NCBI GenBank assembly: GCA_026418675.1
Contig: JAOAAX010000004.1
Span: 6,604-59,295, forward strand
Length of the DNA stretch: 52,692 nt
Direction: 5' to 3'
From: Chthoniobacterales bacterium
GTDB taxonomy: Bacteria > Verrucomicrobiota > Verrucomicrobiia > Chthoniobacterales > DYNR01
Below the pieces are notes generated by a model. That model saw nothing but the letters and a program-made list of their open reading frames with translations. It did no database searches and had not been told where the DNA came from. A program made the translations under genes and the position numbers. Positions 8,622-17,201 of this stretch are shown here, piece by piece. Numbering within the stretch: the first letter of the stretch is position 1; each line of letters opens with the position of its first letter.

Positions 8622-9410
8622 ATGAGTGGTTGCGAAGAATTGAAGGTGGTGGGTGTGGGAGGTGGGTTGGGAGAAGAAAAGGGTAAGAGGGATTTTGGCG
8701 CTAAAAACTGGATAATAATAGCGATTTTTATAGGGCTGTGCCTGTTTGTATCCGTTGTTGTTGATTTTACCGCTCGAGCTGTGGTTGTGCCGGAAGCTGG
8801 GGTGGTTATGGATTTACCTGGGAGTGTAATGGGAATGGCTGGGCATGATGTGGAAGTGAGTGAAGCGGAGCTGACTATACTTCCCAAGGATACTCAATTT
8901 GCAAAGCGGGCATACAATGATGAGCGAGGAAATAGTATCATATTGCAGATTGTTTTAAGTGGAGGAGATAGGCGGAGCATTCATCGGCCGGAGACGTGTT
9001 TGCCTGGGCAGGGGTGGAATATTCTTTCTAACCAGCCTGAGCGGATAGAATTGAGAGATGGAAGGTATTTGAAAGTTCAAAAGTTACGGCTGGCCCGAGA
9101 TGTGAATGTGCCCGGGGTTGGGAGAAAGACTATGACGATGTTGTTTTTGTATTGGTATGTTGGGAGTGGTCTTACGACCAATAGTCAGCTTGAGAGGATT
9201 TTGCGTTCAAATTTGGACTTGTTATTCTACAATCGGGTTCATCGTTGGGCCTATGTGATAGTGAGTTCACCTGTTCTAGGAGGTTTAACGCAAAATGGAC
9301 TAACAGAAACTGAGACGATGGAAAGGCTGAAGGAGTTTGTGAGAGAAGTTGTCCCGCAGATTCATCTGCCTAGTGTTGAATTGCCTCGAGGGAGCGGGAA
9401 AGAGGAGTAG
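8622..9410 (+). CDS. Exosortase-associated EpsI-family protein (DUF3485)
   Basis: Partner protein usually found next to, or fused to, an exosortase. One membrane helix (about residues 28-50 from this start: WIIIAIFIGLCLFVSVVV) anchors a periplasmic domain. The family signature IHRPETCLPGQGW is present, followed by LFLYWYVGSGLTT and SNLDLLFYNRVHRWAYV. I use ATG 8622 because GGGAGG (8606-8611) is placed correctly before it, whereas the earlier TTG at 8604 is not. The biochemical role is not established in the family; the conserved His and Cys suggest an active role in sorting or polysaccharide coupling. Spaced 33 bases after the exosortase and 5 bases before the PAP2 gene, so one operon. Confidence 0.88.
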   Translation: MSGCEELKVVGVGGGLGEEKGKRDFGAKNWIIIAIFIGLCLFVSVVVDFTARAVVVPEAGVVMDLPGSVMGMAGHDVEVSEAELTILPKDTQFAKRAYNDERGNSIILQIVLSGGDRRSIHRPETCLPGQGWNILSNQPERIELRDGRYLKVQKLRLARDVNVPGVGRKTMTMLFLYWYVGSGLTTNSQLERILRSNLDLLFYNRVHRWAYVIVSSPVLGGLTQNGLTETETMERLKEFVREVVPQIHLPSVELPRGSGKEE

Positions 9411-9415
9411 GAGGG

Positions 9416-10150
9416 ATGAAATTTAAAGAGGAGGTAAGGTGGAGTGAATGGGGGAGGAGGCTGGTGGTGTTTGGGAAGTGGTTTTTGGTTGTGGGAATAG
9501 CTTTGTGGATTGTGTGGTTTTCGTTTATATTTGACGATAGTGTCCGGAGGATGGTTTTAGAGTGGCAAGGGGATAGTTGGCGGGGAAGCCGGGCAGCTCA
9601 ATTTTGGGGAGCAGTGAGTAAATATGGCGATTGGCCGCAGTTGTTTGTGACGGGTAGTTTATTGCTTGTGTTGGCTCTGGTGCGAAGGAAGAGGCGTGCG
9701 GCGGAGGTTATTGCTGCTGCAATAGTGGCTTCAACCTTGACGGGTATAATTGCGAATGGATCGAGACTAACCACTGGCAGGGTTCGGCCACGTGATGAGG
9801 CAAAGCTTGGTGCGGGTTTCTTTGGTCCGTGGCATGAGGGGAGGTTGACTGTAGGTGTTCCGGGGTATAACAGCTTTCCCAGCGGTCATGCGGCGACTGC
9901 CTTTGGTTTTGCCTCACCAGTTTTTTTTGCTGTTCCGTGGGTTGGGTTGGTTTTGATGGTGGGTGCGGTGATGGTTGCGATGTCGAGGGTTATGCTTGGG
10001 GCACATCATTTATCTGACATTGTTGTCTCATTATTATTGGCTCTGTTTATCGGTTATATGGTTTTGCGATGGTTTGAGGGGAGGGGAGGGAAGTGGCTTG
10101 ATAGATTGATGGAGTTGTTAGCTGGAGGTTGGAGGGCGAGTGAAAAGTGA
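9416..10150 (+). CDS. PAP2-family membrane phosphatase
   Basis: A 244-residue integral membrane acid phosphatase of the PAP2 superfamily. All three active-site motifs are present: the RP motif in GRVRPRDEAK, PSGHAATAFGFA with the catalytic His, and SRVMLGAHHLSDI with the nucleophilic His region. About five or six helices surround them. Likely substrates are undecaprenyl pyrophosphate or another lipid pyrophosphate, which fits a cluster for surface-polymer assembly, but a phosphatidylglycerol-phosphate phosphatase is equally possible. The spacing (5 bases from the EpsI-like gene, overlap region with the next amidase) supports one transcription unit. Preceded by GGAGG at 9411-9414. Confidence 0.9.
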   Translation: MKFKEEVRWSEWGRRLVVFGKWFLVVGIALWIVWFSFIFDDSVRRMVLEWQGDSWRGSRAAQFWGAVSKYGDWPQLFVTGSLLLVLALVRRKRRAAEVIAAAIVASTLTGIIANGSRLTTGRVRPRDEAKLGAGFFGPWHEGRLTVGVPGYNSFPSGHAATAFGFASPVFFAVPWVGLVLMVGAVMVAMSRVMLGAHHLSDIVVSLLLALFIGYMVLRWFEGRGGKWLDRLMELLAGGWRASEK

Positions 10151-10151
10151 A

Positions 10152-11552
10152 ATGGAGAGGATGTGTTTTTTTTGGAGGTTTAGGAGTTTTATAATTTTTA
10201 TTTTGTTTTTCTTGGGTTTAGTGGATTTGTTTGCTGCGCCTTTGTGGAATGTTGTGATTCACGAGGGAAGGAGGTATGTTCCCGTGGAGGATGTGGCCAG
10301 GTTCTATGGGATGAGGTTGGCATGGGTTGGGGAGGGGGAGTTTGAGCTTGTAAGTAATGGTAGGAAACTTGTGGGGAAAGCAAATACGAAAGAGGTTTTG
10401 CTAGATGGTGTGAAGTATGTTTTGTGTTTCCCGTTGGTTGGGAGAGAGGGGATTGTTTTTTTTTCTGCGATGGATGTGACGAAGATAATTGAACCTGTTT
10501 TGCGACCATCGAAGATACGAGATGCAACTTTAGTTCGGACTGTGATATTGGATGCAGGGCATGGTGGGCACGATGCTGGCGCTGTTGGACCATATGGAAG
10601 GGAGAAAGATTTTGCACTGGATGTAGCAAAGAGGGCCAAAGTTTTGCTTGAACAGAGGGGGTTTAGGGTTTTGCTTACGAGAAGCGGGGATTACTTTATT
10701 CCTTTAGAGGAACGGTCTGCATTTGCAAATCGGCATAAGGATGCAATTTTTGTCAGTATTCATTTTAACAAGAGTGTTAGTGGTGTAGCGTCTGGGATTG
10801 AGACGTTTGCTTTAGCGCCGCGTGGGGTGCCGTCGATGGGAGAGGAAGATGTGACAGTAAATGCGGTTGCGCGATATCCAGGACATGCAAGGGATGCGGA
10901 GAATATCCTGTTGGCTACAGCGGTTCACAGTTCTCTGTTGCGATTTTGCCCACTTCCTGATCGGGGAATTAAGCGTGCGAGGTTTCATGTGATTCGGGAG
11001 ACCGAGATACCTTCTGTTTTGGTTGAAGGGGGATTTATGAATCACCCACGGGATGCGAAATTTATTGCGCATCCGTCATATCGGCAGCGTTTGGCGATGG
11101 GGATAACGGAGGGAGTTTTAAGATTTCAGCGAGCTGTGAAGGGGAGGCCATTTTTGCCTGCGCCGAATGTTGTGGCATCTGTTGCTGAACCGACAAGCGC
11201 CAGTAAGGTTGTTTCGGATGGAGAGAGCCAGAAGGATTCTAAGGAGGAGGACGAAAATTCGGCCGCAAGTAGGCAAGAAAAAGAGATGCAAATATCTAAA
11301 AAAGGTAATGTGGATCTAACAGTAGAACAAAGAGGGAAGCAGGAAATTGGTGAAGAGGGAGTAGAAGAGGGAGATGGATATGAAAAAGGAGAAATGGAAA
11401 GTTTTTCTGCTGAACGCTTGAGTGGTAAAAATAGAGCGGGGAGTATGCGTCCCCCGAAGGGAATTGGTGAGGCGATTTTTATGAAAAGGCTTAAACAATT
11501 GTCTGTCCTTCAATGGAATGTTGAATTGGATGAAGAAAGCAAGGGAAATTAA
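10152..11552 (+). CDS. N-acetylmuramoyl-L-alanine amidase with N-terminal domain (Amidase_3, AmiC-like)
   Basis: Periplasmic zinc amidase of 466 residues. A signal peptide (1-29, ending LFAA) is followed by a copper-amine-oxidase-type N-terminal domain (about 30-115: RRYVPVEDVARFYGM) and the catalytic domain (about 128-328). Zinc ligands His137 (LDAGHGGHDAGA), Glu151 and His204 (SIHFN), and catalytic Glu292 (VEGGFMNHP) are intact. An insertion of about 30 residues after GIETFALAPRG is typical of AmiC-like enzymes. The last 130 residues are a charged, low-complexity tail. The start is uncertain: GTG at 10140 overlaps the PAP2 gene, ATG 10152 lies just after its stop and ATG 10161 is also possible. 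It likely belongs to the exosortase-PAP2 transcript. Confidence 0.9.
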   Translation: MERMCFFWRFRSFIIFILFFLGLVDLFAAPLWNVVIHEGRRYVPVEDVARFYGMRLAWVGEGEFELVSNGRKLVGKANTKEVLLDGVKYVLCFPLVGREGIVFFSAMDVTKIIEPVLRPSKIRDATLVRTVILDAGHGGHDAGAVGPYGREKDFALDVAKRAKVLLEQRGFRVLLTRSGDYFIPLEERSAFANRHKDAIFVSIHFNKSVSGVASGIETFALAPRGVPSMGEEDVTVNAVARYPGHARDAENILLATAVHSSLLRFCPLPDRGIKRARFHVIRETEIPSVLVEGGFMNHPRDAKFIAHPSYRQRLAMGITEGVLRFQRAVKGRPFLPAPNVVASVAEPTSASKVVSDGESQKDSKEEDENSAASRQEKEMQISKKGNVDLTVEQRGKQEIGEEGVEEGDGYEKGEMESFSAERLSGKNRAGSMRPPKGIGEAIFMKRLKQLSVLQWNVELDEESKGN

Positions 11553-11617
11553 AAATCCATGAAAAAATATTTCAAGTTTTTTTTAATAACAAGGAAAAAT
11601 AGAAATAATGGAGTTTA

Positions 11618-12757
11618 TTAGAAACTTGATAGGGAGATACTAAATTTTTGATAGAGATGGTGCAGTTGATCTAACGTGAATTGGGAGTTGGTGTTACAGG
11701 CTGAAATGGCTTTTTTGAGAATTTCGATTGCGAGTTCTGATTTTTTTGCATGGACTTTCCAATATGTAGCGAGGCCAGATGCTGCTTCTGAACGGATGGC
11801 AATGTCGGAGTAGGGAGGGAGGAGGGGTGCGGGTTTGGAGGCGAGGGCAAGCTCGAACCAATTTCTTGCTTGGTATGGGTTTGTTTTGAGAGCGGCTTGG
11901 CCGCGAAGGACGAGAAGTTCGGGATGCCAAGTTTCTTTAGGGCCTGGTTGTTCAAGGAGGTTAATTTGTTGCCATCGGCCTAGCTGAGCAAGGCAGGAAC
12001 CGACCCGGACGATGGCAGCATTTGCAATCGGGTTGGAATCTGTGCCTGTTTGTAGGAGGAGCTTGTGGTAGAGGGATAGTGCGGCTGTTGGCTCGCCTAT
12101 GTCGAGTTTGGCCCCAGCGGCAAGGAAAATAAGGATGGGCGGAGGAGATGGTTGAGCAAGTATTTTGTATAAAATGGACAAATTTCTCTTTTGTTTTTCG
12201 AGTTTTTGAGGTTGGGACATGTAACCTGTGTGTAGGAGCGTTATGTTGGTATTGTGGATGGGTAGGTTGATTTCTTGGATAGATTCTTCGATTTGTTCAT
12301 GGACTGGCCAGCGGAAGCGAATAGAGGGCAGGTTAGGGAAAAGACGAAGGAAGAGATAGGACATTCCATGGTTTCCGGATGGTTCTAAGTCATTGACTAG
12401 CAGGCGGAAGGCAGGAGGATGGGGGTGATCTGGTGGTAAAGAGCGAAGGTGGTTAAGGAGATCGTGGAGAGCCTGTGTGGATTGTGGGGCGAGGAACATG
12501 TCTGCATCTGGGAAGAGGATGTAGCGCCCTTTAGCGAGTTTGAGGAGTGCGTTACGAGCGGCGGAGAAGTCGTTTTGCCAGGGGATATTGTGGACAGAAG
12601 CACCGAGAGAAGCGGCAATTTTTGGGGTGTCGTCAATGGAGCCGGTGTCGCCGATGAGGATTTCGTCAGCATAATGGCGCAGGGATTCGATGCAGCGAGG
12701 GAGGTTGGATGCTTCGTTGCGAACAATTAAGCAAAGGGAGAGAAAAGGAGGTTTCAT
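11618..12757 (-). CDS. Family 2 glycosyltransferase with C-terminal helical repeats
   Basis: A 379-residue protein whose first 230 residues form a GT-A glycosyltransferase: LSLCLIVRNEASNL at the N-terminus, GDTGSIDDT (36-43 region) and the metal-binding DADMF motif. The remaining part is helical with TPR-like spacing (LYHKLL, GSCLAQLGRWQQI, RGQAALKTNPYQARNWFELAL), a layout common in SunS-like and other family 2 enzymes of this kind. The acceptor is unknown; a role in surface glycan or protein glycosylation is plausible from the exosortase and amidase genes that converge on it. No membrane segment. Starts about 80 bases from the divergent pilus operon, so the two share an upstream region. Confidence 0.87.
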   Translation of the reverse strand: MKPPFLSLCLIVRNEASNLPRCIESLRHYADEILIGDTGSIDDTPKIAASLGASVHNIPWQNDFSAARNALLKLAKGRYILFPDADMFLAPQSTQALHDLLNHLRSLPPDHPHPPAFRLLVNDLEPSGNHGMSYLFLRLFPNLPSIRFRWPVHEQIEESIQEINLPIHNTNITLLHTGYMSQPQKLEKQKRNLSILYKILAQPSPPPILIFLAAGAKLDIGEPTAALSLYHKLLLQTGTDSNPIANAAIVRVGSCLAQLGRWQQINLLEQPGPKETWHPELLVLRGQAALKTNPYQARNWFELALASKPAPLLPPYSDIAIRSEAASGLATYWKVHAKKSELAIEILKKAISACNTNSQFTLDQLHHLYQKFSISLSSF

Positions 12758-12836
12758 TGGTTAAAAGGTATATTGGGGAAAATTTAGTGAGTTTTTTGCT
12801 TGTTTAGATTTGTGATAAGATACAAGATAAGATGAA

Positions 12837-13475
12837 ATGAAAACAGTTTCCTCCCTTACAGTTTTGCTTATTTGTTTCGTTGTTGGGCATGTTTTAGGAC
12901 AAGAGGTGGGGAATTTGGACCCTGGGTTTGAGATTCGTCGGGTTGAAGCTGAATTTGTAGATTCACCTCGAGATGATTCTTTGCGAGGGAAAATGAATAC
13001 TCAGCGTAGGACGAAGTGGTTGCTTGTGGAGGGGGCATTTAGTTGGCAAGCTTCGACGGCTGAAGATAAGGAGGTTGGATGGCTGGAGGAGATTGAAGCT
13101 GTTTTTTACGTTATGCTTGAGACGAAGGTGAGTCGCGAGGAAGAAAGAACACTTCTGAAAGGGAAGGTTACACTTTTGAATGTTGGGCAGGGGAAGGATA
13201 TGAAGGCAGGGATGTTTGTTTCGCCAAGGGCTCTAGAGAGGTTATTCCGTGGGCGTCCTCCATCGAGTGTGTTGCCATCAATTTCTGCTATTGGTATGGA
13301 ACTTGTGCGAGGAGGTAAGGTAGTTGCGTTTTACTCGAACTATCGGAATATGCCGTTTTGGGAGAAAATTGATCCAACTACTAAGGTTGTAGAGAATTTG
13401 TTGTTACCGCGATGGAAGACGCCATTTGCTAATGCTGCATGGGACTATTATGAGGAGGAGAAAATTTCGGAGTGA
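12837..13475 (+). CDS. Exported protein at the head of the pilus-like operon (Amuc_1102-like position)
   Basis: A 212-residue exported protein with a signal peptide (1-21, MKTVSSLTVLLICFVVGHVLG, cut before Gln). The mature part is rich in beta-strand patterns (KWLLVEGAFSWQ, IEAVFYVMLETK, GKVTLLNVGQGKDMKAGMFVS). I identify it mainly by position: in Akkermansia the Amuc_1099-1101 genes are accompanied by an exported protein of similar size, Amuc_1102. I cannot verify sequence homology by eye, so the call is contextual. It is followed after 38 bases by the PilM-like gene on the same strand and is the likely first gene of the operon. Confidence 0.65.
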   Translation: MKTVSSLTVLLICFVVGHVLGQEVGNLDPGFEIRRVEAEFVDSPRDDSLRGKMNTQRRTKWLLVEGAFSWQASTAEDKEVGWLEEIEAVFYVMLETKVSREEERTLLKGKVTLLNVGQGKDMKAGMFVSPRALERLFRGRPPSSVLPSISAIGMELVRGGKVVAFYSNYRNMPFWEKIDPTTKVVENLLLPRWKTPFANAAWDYYEEEKISE

Positions 13476-13513
13476 GTAAAGTTCCATAGAAATAAAAGAG
13501 ATAAAATTTTAAT

Positions 13514-15316
13514 ATGTCAGTAAAGAAGACGTATGCGCTCAACTTAGGGATGCAGACGGTTGCAATGGCGGAGTTTGAGCACTTGGCGGATGGTGGACTG
13601 GCACTTGCAGGGTATCGGGAGTATGAGTTGATGCCGGACCCCGCTGCGGATGCGACACGGCTAGAGCAAATTAAAGTAGCGGTTGGGGAGTTGAGAAGCG
13701 GATTGAATTTGCCCAAGATGCTGAGGGCATATTTTTGTTTACCTTCGCAGTCAGTATTTACTCGTTTTTTGAGACTACCCGGATCTACGGCTGAGGATGT
13801 GAGGTCTGTAATTGGTTTTGAGGCTCAGCAGAATGTTCCTTTTCCGATTGCGGAGGTTGTATGGGATTATCAAATATTGGGTGCGGTGCGGGACGCTAAT
13901 TGGGACGTGGCATTAGTAGCGATAAAAACAGATCAACTGGAGGAAATTTATGCATCGTGTGAACAGGCAGGAGTTTTGGCATATGGAATAGATATTTCAC
14001 CGATGGCATTATATAATGCATATCGTTTTAATTATTCAGATTTGACGGGTGCATCGCTAATTATTGACATGGGGGCGAGGACAACGAATTTAGTTTTTGC
14101 AGAAGGGGAGAAAGTTTTTACTAGGACGATTCCGATTGGCGGGAATACGATTTCGGTGAATGTTGGGAAGGAGTTAGGAGTGGAAGTGACGGTTGCTGAA
14201 GCATTAAAGAAGGAGAAGGGATTTGTTGCTTTAGGGGGAGCATACGCGGACCCAACCGATCCTGCAGAAGCGAAAATCTGCAAGATAGCACGGACTACGA
14301 TGACGCGGTTGCATGCTGAGATAACGCGTTCGATTAGCTTTTATCGAGCAAACCATGGTGGGAGCCAACCTGTAAGGGCATTTCTTGCTGGAAGAAGTAT
14401 GAGTTTGCCCTATATGTTAGAGTTTTTTGCAGAGAAACTGCCAATGCCTGTGGAGTTTTTCAATCCACTCAAGAATGTTGTGGTTCGTTCAGAGCAAGTT
14501 CGGAAGGCTATTGAGGGTAAGATTCCCGCTTTAGGAGAAATAGTAGGATTAGGTTTAAGAGGGATAGGAGGGTGTCCAGTTGAAATCAATTTAACACCGA
14601 AAAAGGTAGTTCAGGAATTGGAGTTTTCAGAAAGGAAACTGCCTCTAATAGCTGCAGTTTTTTGTGTGACTGCTGCATTTGTTTCTCTTGTTGTTTTTTT
14701 TCATCAGGCAACAACTAAAGTTGCGGAGGTTACGGTTGGTGTTAACAAAGATGTCTCACGTTTGGAGAAGATACAAAATTCTTTGTCAGAGGCGGAGGAG
14801 AAGATTCAGAAATTACAGTCTTTGGCAGCTCCAGTAATTTTAGCAGCGGAGGAAAGGACTCTATGGATACAAATTCTAGATGAATTAGGTAAATATTTGC
14901 CTCCGAGGTATTTGTGGGTTACAAAGCTAACGCCATTATCGGGAGGGGTGCCAGTGAACTTGGATGGTGTGAGAGTGCAAGTTGTGCAGCCAAAAGGGGG
15001 TCGTCAACAACCCACTCCGACACCTACCCCGAAGGCTTCTGTTTCTGGAAGACGGGGGCAAGCAACGGGCAAGCCATCTCCACAAGATGATAAAAAACCG
15101 ATGATTGATGCGATTAGGATAGATGGTTTGTATTTAGAGAATCCAGCAATGGTTGGCATAGTTGACCAGTTTGTTGATAATCTTGCCCAGAGTCCGTTGT
15201 TTGTGGTTAATGAGGAAGTCAAAAACAATATGCTCCGCACACAGCCGGATGGGACGAATTGGGCTTATACTTATTCTTTTGTTTTACCTTTAGCTAAGCC
15301 GATAAGTCTGCCATGA
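13514..15316 (+). CDS. PilM/PilN-like fusion protein (Amuc_1101-like)
   Basis: A 600-residue protein joining two pilus-assembly parts. Residues 1-355 are a PilM-type actin/FtsA-like ATPase fold (YALNLGMQTVAMAEF at the start, IIDMGARTTNLV at 183-193, IPIGGNTIS at 207-214, FLAGRSMSLPY near 290-300). One membrane helix follows at about 376-397, then a coiled coil (400-436) and a PilN-like periplasmic domain with a proline-rich insert (about 495-520). In type IV pili PilM sits in the cytoplasm and binds PilN, so a fusion would fix this contact. The next gene overlaps by 4 bases (ATGA at 15313). The Akkermansia counterpart Amuc_1101 is annotated in the same way as a PilM-like ATPase. Confidence 0.87.
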   Translation: MSVKKTYALNLGMQTVAMAEFEHLADGGLALAGYREYELMPDPAADATRLEQIKVAVGELRSGLNLPKMLRAYFCLPSQSVFTRFLRLPGSTAEDVRSVIGFEAQQNVPFPIAEVVWDYQILGAVRDANWDVALVAIKTDQLEEIYASCEQAGVLAYGIDISPMALYNAYRFNYSDLTGASLIIDMGARTTNLVFAEGEKVFTRTIPIGGNTISVNVGKELGVEVTVAEALKKEKGFVALGGAYADPTDPAEAKICKIARTTMTRLHAEITRSISFYRANHGGSQPVRAFLAGRSMSLPYMLEFFAEKLPMPVEFFNPLKNVVVRSEQVRKAIEGKIPALGEIVGLGLRGIGGCPVEINLTPKKVVQELEFSERKLPLIAAVFCVTAAFVSLVVFFHQATTKVAEVTVGVNKDVSRLEKIQNSLSEAEEKIQKLQSLAAPVILAAEERTLWIQILDELGKYLPPRYLWVTKLTPLSGGVPVNLDGVRVQVVQPKGGRQQPTPTPTPKASVSGRRGQATGKPSPQDDKKPMIDAIRIDGLYLENPAMVGIVDQFVDNLAQSPLFVVNEEVKNNMLRTQPDGTNWAYTYSFVLPLAKPISLP

Positions 15317-16212
15317 AGTTTTTCAGGGATAATCCTTTTCTGATATGGGTTGGGGTAGTTTTTGTTCTGGTAATTATTTTGTTGGGGTTTCTTCTGAGTC
15401 AAGCGGTTGTTGGTTTTGCGGAGGAGTGGGATAATTATACGGCGCAAGTTGCAAAGTTGCACCGCTTGCAAAATTCGAGCCCATATCCGAGTGAAGAGAA
15501 TCTTAAAGCAAAGGTAGCTTCAATTAGGGTTTTTGAACAAGCTTTGCGTAACGTAGAGGAGAAGGTGCATAGTTTAATGGGTAGGATTCCGCAAGATATA
15601 ACGCCACAGAATTTTCAAGATGAATTACGGGTTATCGTTTCTGAAATAGAGAAGAAAGCGAAAAATGCCAAGGTTCAATTGCCTGAGGATTTTTATTTGG
15701 GGATGAATCAATACAAGACGGTTTTGCCAACTGCAGAAGCTGCTCCTCAGCTTTCCCGGCAAGTGCGAACATTGAAATGGATAATTGAAAAGTTGATTGA
15801 ATGTGGAGTAGGGAAGATTGAAAATTTAGAGAGGGAACAGCTTGCAGTTGAGAAGGAAGGAAATACGCAGGGAGAAAATCAAGACAGGAAGATTTTGCGA
15901 TTTTCCCCGTTTAAAATTGTTTTTACGGGTGAGTATTCACGAGTAAGAAAAGCTGTAAATGAGCTTTTGTATTGTCCAGATTTTATGATTTTACGGGCGA
16001 TAAGTGTCAGTAATTCCTCCCAACAGGGGCCACCGAAGCGGAGCGATACTTCCGCGATTTCAGGTGATCAGCAATATCAGGCATTGTTTGGAAATAGTAA
16101 TGAGAGCAAATCGGTTAAAAAAGAAAAATTAAACATTTTATTGGGGCGGGAATTAGTAACTTTTCAGATACATTTTGAAATTATTGACTTAATGAATTTA
16201 TTTTCGGAATAA
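15313..16212 (+). CDS. Amuc_1100-like pilus-associated membrane protein
   Basis: A 299-residue protein with an N-terminal membrane helix (8-30), a coiled-coil region (about 34-95) and a periplasmic domain. It matches what I recall of Akkermansia Amuc_1100: a 'TPQNFQDELR' segment, an LG-x-Y stretch (YLGMNQYKTV), LKWIIEKLIECGVGKI where Amuc_1100 has a leucine-rich segment ending in ECGLSKF, and the C-terminal GRELVTFQIHFEIID. In overall plan it resembles PilO. Amuc_1100 is known as a surface-accessible protein that signals to the host immune system; nothing suggests that role here. The ATG overlaps the PilM-like stop by 4 bases. The next gene follows 3 bases after the stop. Confidence 0.83.
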   Translation: MKFFRDNPFLIWVGVVFVLVIILLGFLLSQAVVGFAEEWDNYTAQVAKLHRLQNSSPYPSEENLKAKVASIRVFEQALRNVEEKVHSLMGRIPQDITPQNFQDELRVIVSEIEKKAKNAKVQLPEDFYLGMNQYKTVLPTAEAAPQLSRQVRTLKWIIEKLIECGVGKIENLEREQLAVEKEGNTQGENQDRKILRFSPFKIVFTGEYSRVRKAVNELLYCPDFMILRAISVSNSSQQGPPKRSDTSAISGDQQYQALFGNSNESKSVKKEKLNILLGRELVTFQIHFEIIDLMNLFSE

Positions 16213-16215
16213 AAT

Positions 16216-17184
16216 ATGGAATGGGTAAAGAAACACTATGATGGGATAATTTTGTTGATATTTGCTCTTGTGGCAATCGGAGTGAGTGGGTATGGTTTGA
16301 TACAAGTATTTACATTTGCGGACTTATTTGTTGATCGGAACAGTCCAAAACCTCGTGACAATAATATACGGCAAGCAGAGTTGGCTTCATTGGAACGAGC
16401 AGCAGAGAATTTGGATAAGAAGCCGAAGTGGAATACTTATGAAGGGTCTTTATTTGTTTCAAGAATTTATATACTTAAAGATAATCAGTTGATTGATCCA
16501 ATGGAAGGGGATACACCTCTTCATCCTCCTGTGCCAAATGATTGGATTCTGAAGTATAATTTGGACTACTCGAGGAGTGATGTTCTTGAGATTGATCCTG
16601 ACAACGATGGTTTCACTGTGTTGGAAGAATATCGAGCTGGGACAAATCCGAATGATGTAAATTCTGTTCCTCCTAGGTGGACGAAATTAAGGATGAAGGA
16701 ATATACGGTAATACCTTTTCTTTTGAAATTTAGTGGGACAATGGATGAAGGGAATACGTTTTCGATCAATTACATTGACGAAAAGACTAAGCAACCCGAT
16801 CCAAAGCGACCAACTCAAATGGTTTCAAAGGGTGAGCAAATTGAAATTTCTGGTCAAAAATATACGGTAGTTGAATACAATCCTAAAAAAGAGGTTGATC
16901 CGAATAGTGGTTTGGAGAGGGATGTGTCAGAGTTGGTAGTTCAGAATAAATTGACAGGGGATAAGATTATTCTCGTCAATGGTAAGATTACTGATTCGCC
17001 TACTGTTTATGTTAGCTTGGTCAATTTGATTGATGGACAAGAAGTAAAAAATTTAAAGATTGGTCAAGAATTTTCGCTAACTGCTGATCCTGAGACGAAG
17101 TATCGTTTGGAGTCTGCGACTGAGAATCAAGCAATTTTGATCAATAAGAAAACAGGGGAAAGATTAGAAATACCCCGTGAATAA
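16216..17184 (+). CDS. Amuc_1099-like membrane protein with a calcium-binding-type motif
   Basis: A 322-residue protein with one N-terminal membrane helix (about 10-30) and a long periplasmic part. Residues 127-148 carry a DPDNDGFTVLEEYRAGTNP motif, the repeat type seen in thrombospondin type 3 and dockerin-like calcium sites. The C-terminal half is made of beta strands (about 160-320) with no recognised domain. By order in the operon it corresponds to Amuc_1099, a conserved protein of unknown role. It is the last gene of the transcript: its stop is followed by a 16-base gap holding the second copy of a 10-base repeat, then the converging trpB. Confidence 0.75.
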   Translation: MEWVKKHYDGIILLIFALVAIGVSGYGLIQVFTFADLFVDRNSPKPRDNNIRQAELASLERAAENLDKKPKWNTYEGSLFVSRIYILKDNQLIDPMEGDTPLHPPVPNDWILKYNLDYSRSDVLEIDPDNDGFTVLEEYRAGTNPNDVNSVPPRWTKLRMKEYTVIPFLLKFSGTMDEGNTFSINYIDEKTKQPDPKRPTQMVSKGEQIEISGQKYTVVEYNPKKEVDPNSGLERDVSELVVQNKLTGDKIILVNGKITDSPTVYVSLVNLIDGQEVKNLKIGQEFSLTADPETKYRLESATENQAILINKKTGERLEIPRE

Positions 17185-17201
17185 AAGTAGTTAAAAGTAG
17201 T
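17182..17201. repeat. Two tandem 10-base units between converging stops
   Basis: TAAAAGTAGT is repeated twice, covering the stop codon of the pilus gene and reaching the trpB stop on the other strand. Probably a slippage duplication; no hairpin results. Confidence 0.6.
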
